Below, one piece after another: positions 63,201 to 64,000 of a DNA stretch of 64,000 bases. The stretch is taken from positions 3,224,001 through 3,288,000 of the forward strand of contig JARWKL010000010.1 of the NCBI GenBank assembly GCA_029961685.1, read 5' to 3'. The translations under genes were made by a program, and so were the position numbers. The notes under the pieces are model-generated. The model saw only the letters and a program-made list of their open reading frames with translations. It was not told the DNA's origin and searched no databases. Numbering within the stretch: position 1 is the stretch's first letter; every line of letters starts with the position of its first letter. This DNA is from Aristolochia californica. Taxonomy: Eukaryota; Streptophyta; Magnoliopsida; Piperales; Aristolochiaceae.

Positions 63201-63769
63201 AAAGTGGAAATTTTCCTACTTTGGAATAACATGAGTAATTTGCATGGACTCCCAATGTTTGCTGCAAAAGACCTGTGCAAATGTACATTCACCTAATACT
63301 CATGTTAACCTGGGAGCCAACATTTGAGGTAACAAAAAGGTGCCTCCACTGAGTAGTACAACATCTGACCAACGAGACTCAGATTGATTGTCATAGTGAA
63401 AGTTAAGAGTGGCTCACACTCAACTTGTGAAACACCAAGTGATAGAAGGCTTGGAGTTGCCATATCTTAATTATAGATAGAATGCCATTTAATGGTAGCT
63501 CAACAGGTGTATCCTCAGTTCAAGGTTCAAGAGAAAGTCCTCTGACTCTGGTAGCAGTATTTTTTTCCAGATATGGCTCATATGGAATATTGAATCGCAG
63601 AATGTTACATACAGCGATCAAGCCGTTGAAAAACAATCTGTAGAGTATTGAGTGTGAGATCATCAACTTGAACGGTATCAGCAGAAAATAACTGATCTTT
63701 AGCACTTAAACAAAGGACATAGGCTTCATCCGGCTTCCCCAATCTCTCTACAATAAGTGCTTTAAGTGC
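39222..63769 (-). CDS. NAA25: NatB auxiliary subunit NAA25 (5' end beyond window)
   Basis: TPR-type subunit that, with catalytic NAA20, forms the ribosome-associated NatB complex acetylating Met-Asp/Glu/Asn/Gln N-termini (TCU2 in Arabidopsis). Eighteen exons in order: 63769-63613, 63159-63041, 62893-62819, 62339-62246, 62121-62003, 58314-58244, 56550-56427, 49239-49061, 48968-48766, 43870-43740, 43605-43529, 42182-42108, 41961-41769, 41660-41541, 41415-41280, 40454-40396, 40290-40027, 39920-39222. They sum to 2,895 nt (964 residues plus stop) with every phase agreeing. Telling words are LGKPDEAYVLCLSAKDQLF, CYEYACGKFPNNLELMMGLF, AIKMYKIVGEERFLFWAV and LLVHLYSHLGALPSAYEW. Roughly the first 50 residues, including the start codon, lie right of the window. 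Introns reach 4.9 and 7.2 kb because of mobile-element insertions; the intron 41768-41661 has a GC donor. No inactivating change was seen. Confidence 0.93.
42947..42994 (+). mobile_element. 48-bp retroposed stub with poly(A) and 11-bp TSD
   Basis: The 11-bp direct repeat AACTCTTACCT at 42936-42946 and 42995-43005 encloses ATCAATGAATTGTTCGAG... and 22 or more A residues. A target duplication plus a poly(A) end is the mark of LINE-driven retroposition. The word GTTCGAGTTTTACTC resembles the B-box region of a tRNA-derived SINE, so this may be an extremely 5'-truncated SINE. Confidence 0.7.
43080..44560. other. NAA25 intronic sequence around two exons
   Basis: Apart from the NAA25 exons at 43529-43605 and 43740-43870, no further gene, RNA or element is recognised here. 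Confidence 0.4.
44567..45065 (-). mobile_element. Candidate miniature LTR element (TRIM-like)
   Basis: Two diverged direct repeats, about 44567-44720 and 44923-45065, share TCCCAAAATGAC, CAGG.TCTTCCAAAC and CATATAACCAG/CAAATAACCAG. Just left of the second, the minus strand reads TGGTATCAGAGGAAATTT (44905-44922), a good tRNA-iMet primer site touching TGTAGCAGTTAGC. Short LTRs, a primer site, a ~200-bp interior and no coding region are what defines a TRIM. Ends and target duplication are not resolved. Confidence 0.45.
45996..46122 (-). mobile_element. tRNA-derived SINE
   Basis: The minus strand carries a pol III B box (GGGTTCGAGTCTCACC, 46046-46061) and an A-box-like TGGGTTAGTG (46078-46088), and ends in a poly(A) tract (T run 45998-46010). 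It is flanked by AGCCCAATGTT (45985-45995) and AGCCGAATGTT (46123-46133), an 11-bp target duplication with one mismatch. It sits in the 4.9-kb NAA25 intron. Confidence 0.8.
47265..48660 (+). mobile_element. 5'-truncated LINE with 12-bp TSD
   Basis: A 1.4-kb insertion between two copies of AAATTAGAAATC (47253-47264 and 48661-48672), ending in poly(A). The plus strand encodes the 3' end of a plant LINE: a zinc-binding reverse-transcriptase-associated domain at about 47640-47835 (IKFFVWTAI, HTCPLCGVCDETLKHVLLHC) and an RNase H domain at about 48180-48620 (MKLNFYGNALG, LIIEGDSKIF, VPRSANSLADKLVKFG). The frame is broken around 47540 and 47840. Insertion is in the NAA25 4.9-kb intron, opposite in sense to the gene. 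Confidence 0.92.
51822..52106 (-). pseudogene. LINE ORF2 endonuclease domain (partial)
   Basis: Starts MKICSWNVGGIGSSSKRALIRDIL followed by DITILQETKA. The WNVGG Asn and the ETK Glu of the apurinic-type endonuclease are kept. A second piece at 51724-51518 contains LLAGDSKVIRF, whose usual counterpart is GDFN, so a key Asn seems lost. The frame is broken between the pieces. Confidence 0.8.
52372..53106 (+). mobile_element. LINE 3' fragment inserted inside the larger LINE
   Basis: The plus strand encodes an RNase H start (CYFKLNFDGNALGNPGLAGFGGV, read 52640-52710) and further blocks to about 53050, ending in an A run at 53098-53106. It splits ORF1 of the minus-strand LINE: ORF1 sequence is found both at 53096-54589 and at 52060-52308. 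A degenerate target duplication around the shared word GAGAGC (about 52363 and 53109) is possible. The left limit is approximate. Confidence 0.8.
54601..56100. other. Intronic sequence with an imperfect ~250-bp duplication
   Basis: Blocks at about 55478-55575 and 55728-55832 share CAACCTGCAA..CCAC.TCT, CTCTCTCAA.G.CTCTCTTGGTCTCA.TCAT and CATGGTTCC. The first part may include the 5' region of the LINE to the left. No gene is seen. Confidence 0.5.
56080..56356 (+). mobile_element. LINE 3' scrap with poly(A)
   Basis: The plus strand at about 56130-56228 encodes HTPRNANGLADSLEREG and LVVSNTFPI then a stop, the C-terminal RNase H end of a plant LINE, followed by a ~115-bp 3' tail and an A run at 56346-56357. 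The 5' limit and target duplication are not resolved. Confidence 0.75.
56614..57022. repeat. Tandem duplication that includes a hAT end
   Basis: Unit 1 (56614-56792) and unit 2 (56793 to about 57022) both begin TGGTATTCAGATTTTG and end with the first ~30 bp of a hAT-like element (GGGCACGGGT.TAAATCCGACCC). Unit 2 carries about 50 extra bases near 56865-56918. Confidence 0.9.
56993..58105. mobile_element. Non-autonomous hAT-like DNA transposon (1.1 kb)
   Basis: An exact 8-bp direct repeat TTTGGAAA (56985-56992 and 58106-58113) flanks a 1,113-bp segment starting TAGGGATGGGCACGGGT and ending ACCTGATGTCAACCACTA, whose complement TAGTGGTTGACATCAGGT is a recognisable though imperfect inverted partner. 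The 8-bp duplication and TAGGG-type ends are typical of hAT elements. Subterminal GC-rich words (GACCCC, CCCCATCCCC) occur at both ends and the interior is AT-rich. No transposase is encoded. It lies in a NAA25 intron, about 140 bp from the exon at 58244-58314. Confidence 0.75.
59059..60077 (-). mobile_element. LINE fragment with 15-bp TSD and an internal GC-rich insert
   Basis: Flanked by AAGTTCATATAAGTT (59044-59058) and AAGTCCATATAAGTT (60078-60092), a 15-bp duplication with one mismatch. On the minus strand, RNase H remnants (CALGTKSS, HHVPRSTNSLADS) run from about 60050 to 59500 and the A-rich 3' tail is at 59059-59075. Between 59195 and 59490 a GC-rich block with GGGGATGGG words and the end TGCCCATCCCCAA splits the LINE; it may be a further hAT-related insertion. 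Confidence 0.8.
60100..62000. other. NAA25 intronic sequence
   Basis: No exon or confident element is recognised. A GGAGG/CCTCC-rich patch lies at 60690-60860, somewhat like that in SWC6 intron 1. Confidence 0.4.
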
Positions 63770-64000
63770 CTAACAAGCAAAAAACAAGAACAACCAACTG
63801 TCAAGCTTCAATCAAAAGACTTTCTTTCCTAAAAATCAACATAAGCATCTGTTTTTGTGCATCAAGTTTTCCCCAGCATTCATTTCAGATAAATTTCAGG
63901 ATCATTCTAAAACAAACGAAGATATGATGACGAAGGTATCGATGCCTGTAGTTCTTACTCCGCCGGCGCAGATAAAACCAACATCATCTATCAATGCAAA
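63770..64000. other. NAA25 intron running off the window
   Basis: The region upstream of the first visible NAA25 exon contains no frame matching the expected N-terminus, so the start codon lies to the right of the window. Confidence 0.6.

Overview
This is nuclear DNA from a flowering plant, most likely a dicot. The evidence is GT-AG (and two apparent GC-AG) introns, a laccase with canonical plant exon sizes, a P-class PPR gene, an OVATE-family gene, and the plant mix of Ty3, Ty1, LINE, SINE and hAT elements plus a pararetrovirus remnant. No species can be named from sequence alone. All gene models below were built by hand from splice signals, reading phase and protein similarity recalled from known families; no search was run.

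Layout. Positions 1-5.8 kb are gene-poor, with one probable solo LTR. Positions 5.8-16.4 kb are a retrotransposon cluster: a decayed 6.2-kb Ty3/gypsy element with matching 5-bp target-site duplications (TSDs), a 2.7-kb LTR element without recognisable protein domains, and the 5' half of a Ty1/copia element broken by it. Positions 16.8-27.1 kb hold three minus-strand genes: an OVATE family protein (OFP17-like), a 665-residue PPR protein, and a seven-exon gene for a conserved plant protein of unknown function. A LINE scrap lies between the first two, and pararetrovirus debris between the last two. Positions 27.1-29.2 kb are a divergent promoter region with an AT-rich array of four 131-bp repeats. 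Positions 29.2-31.7 kb encode SWC6/SEF on the plus strand, a HIT zinc-finger subunit of the SWR1 chromatin remodeller. Positions 32.1-34.6 kb are an internally inverted copia remnant. Positions 35.2-37.6 kb are a complete six-exon laccase on the minus strand. Positions 39.2-63.8 kb are the minus-strand gene for NAA25, the auxiliary subunit of the NatB N-terminal acetyltransferase. It has 18 exons in view and its first exon(s) lie beyond the right edge.

The NAA25 gene is long because its introns are full of insertions: four or more LINE copies (one inside another), a tRNA-type SINE and a 48-bp poly(A) stub, a candidate miniature LTR element, and a 1.1-kb hAT-like element with 8-bp target duplications. 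All the exons still join in frame.

The genes are ordinary housekeeping and cell-wall genes with no operon-like relation. I found no convincing new biological system. The most unusual items are architectural: the copia inversion, the nested insertions with readable target duplications, a duplication that records the order of events at the hAT insertion, and two GC-AG introns.
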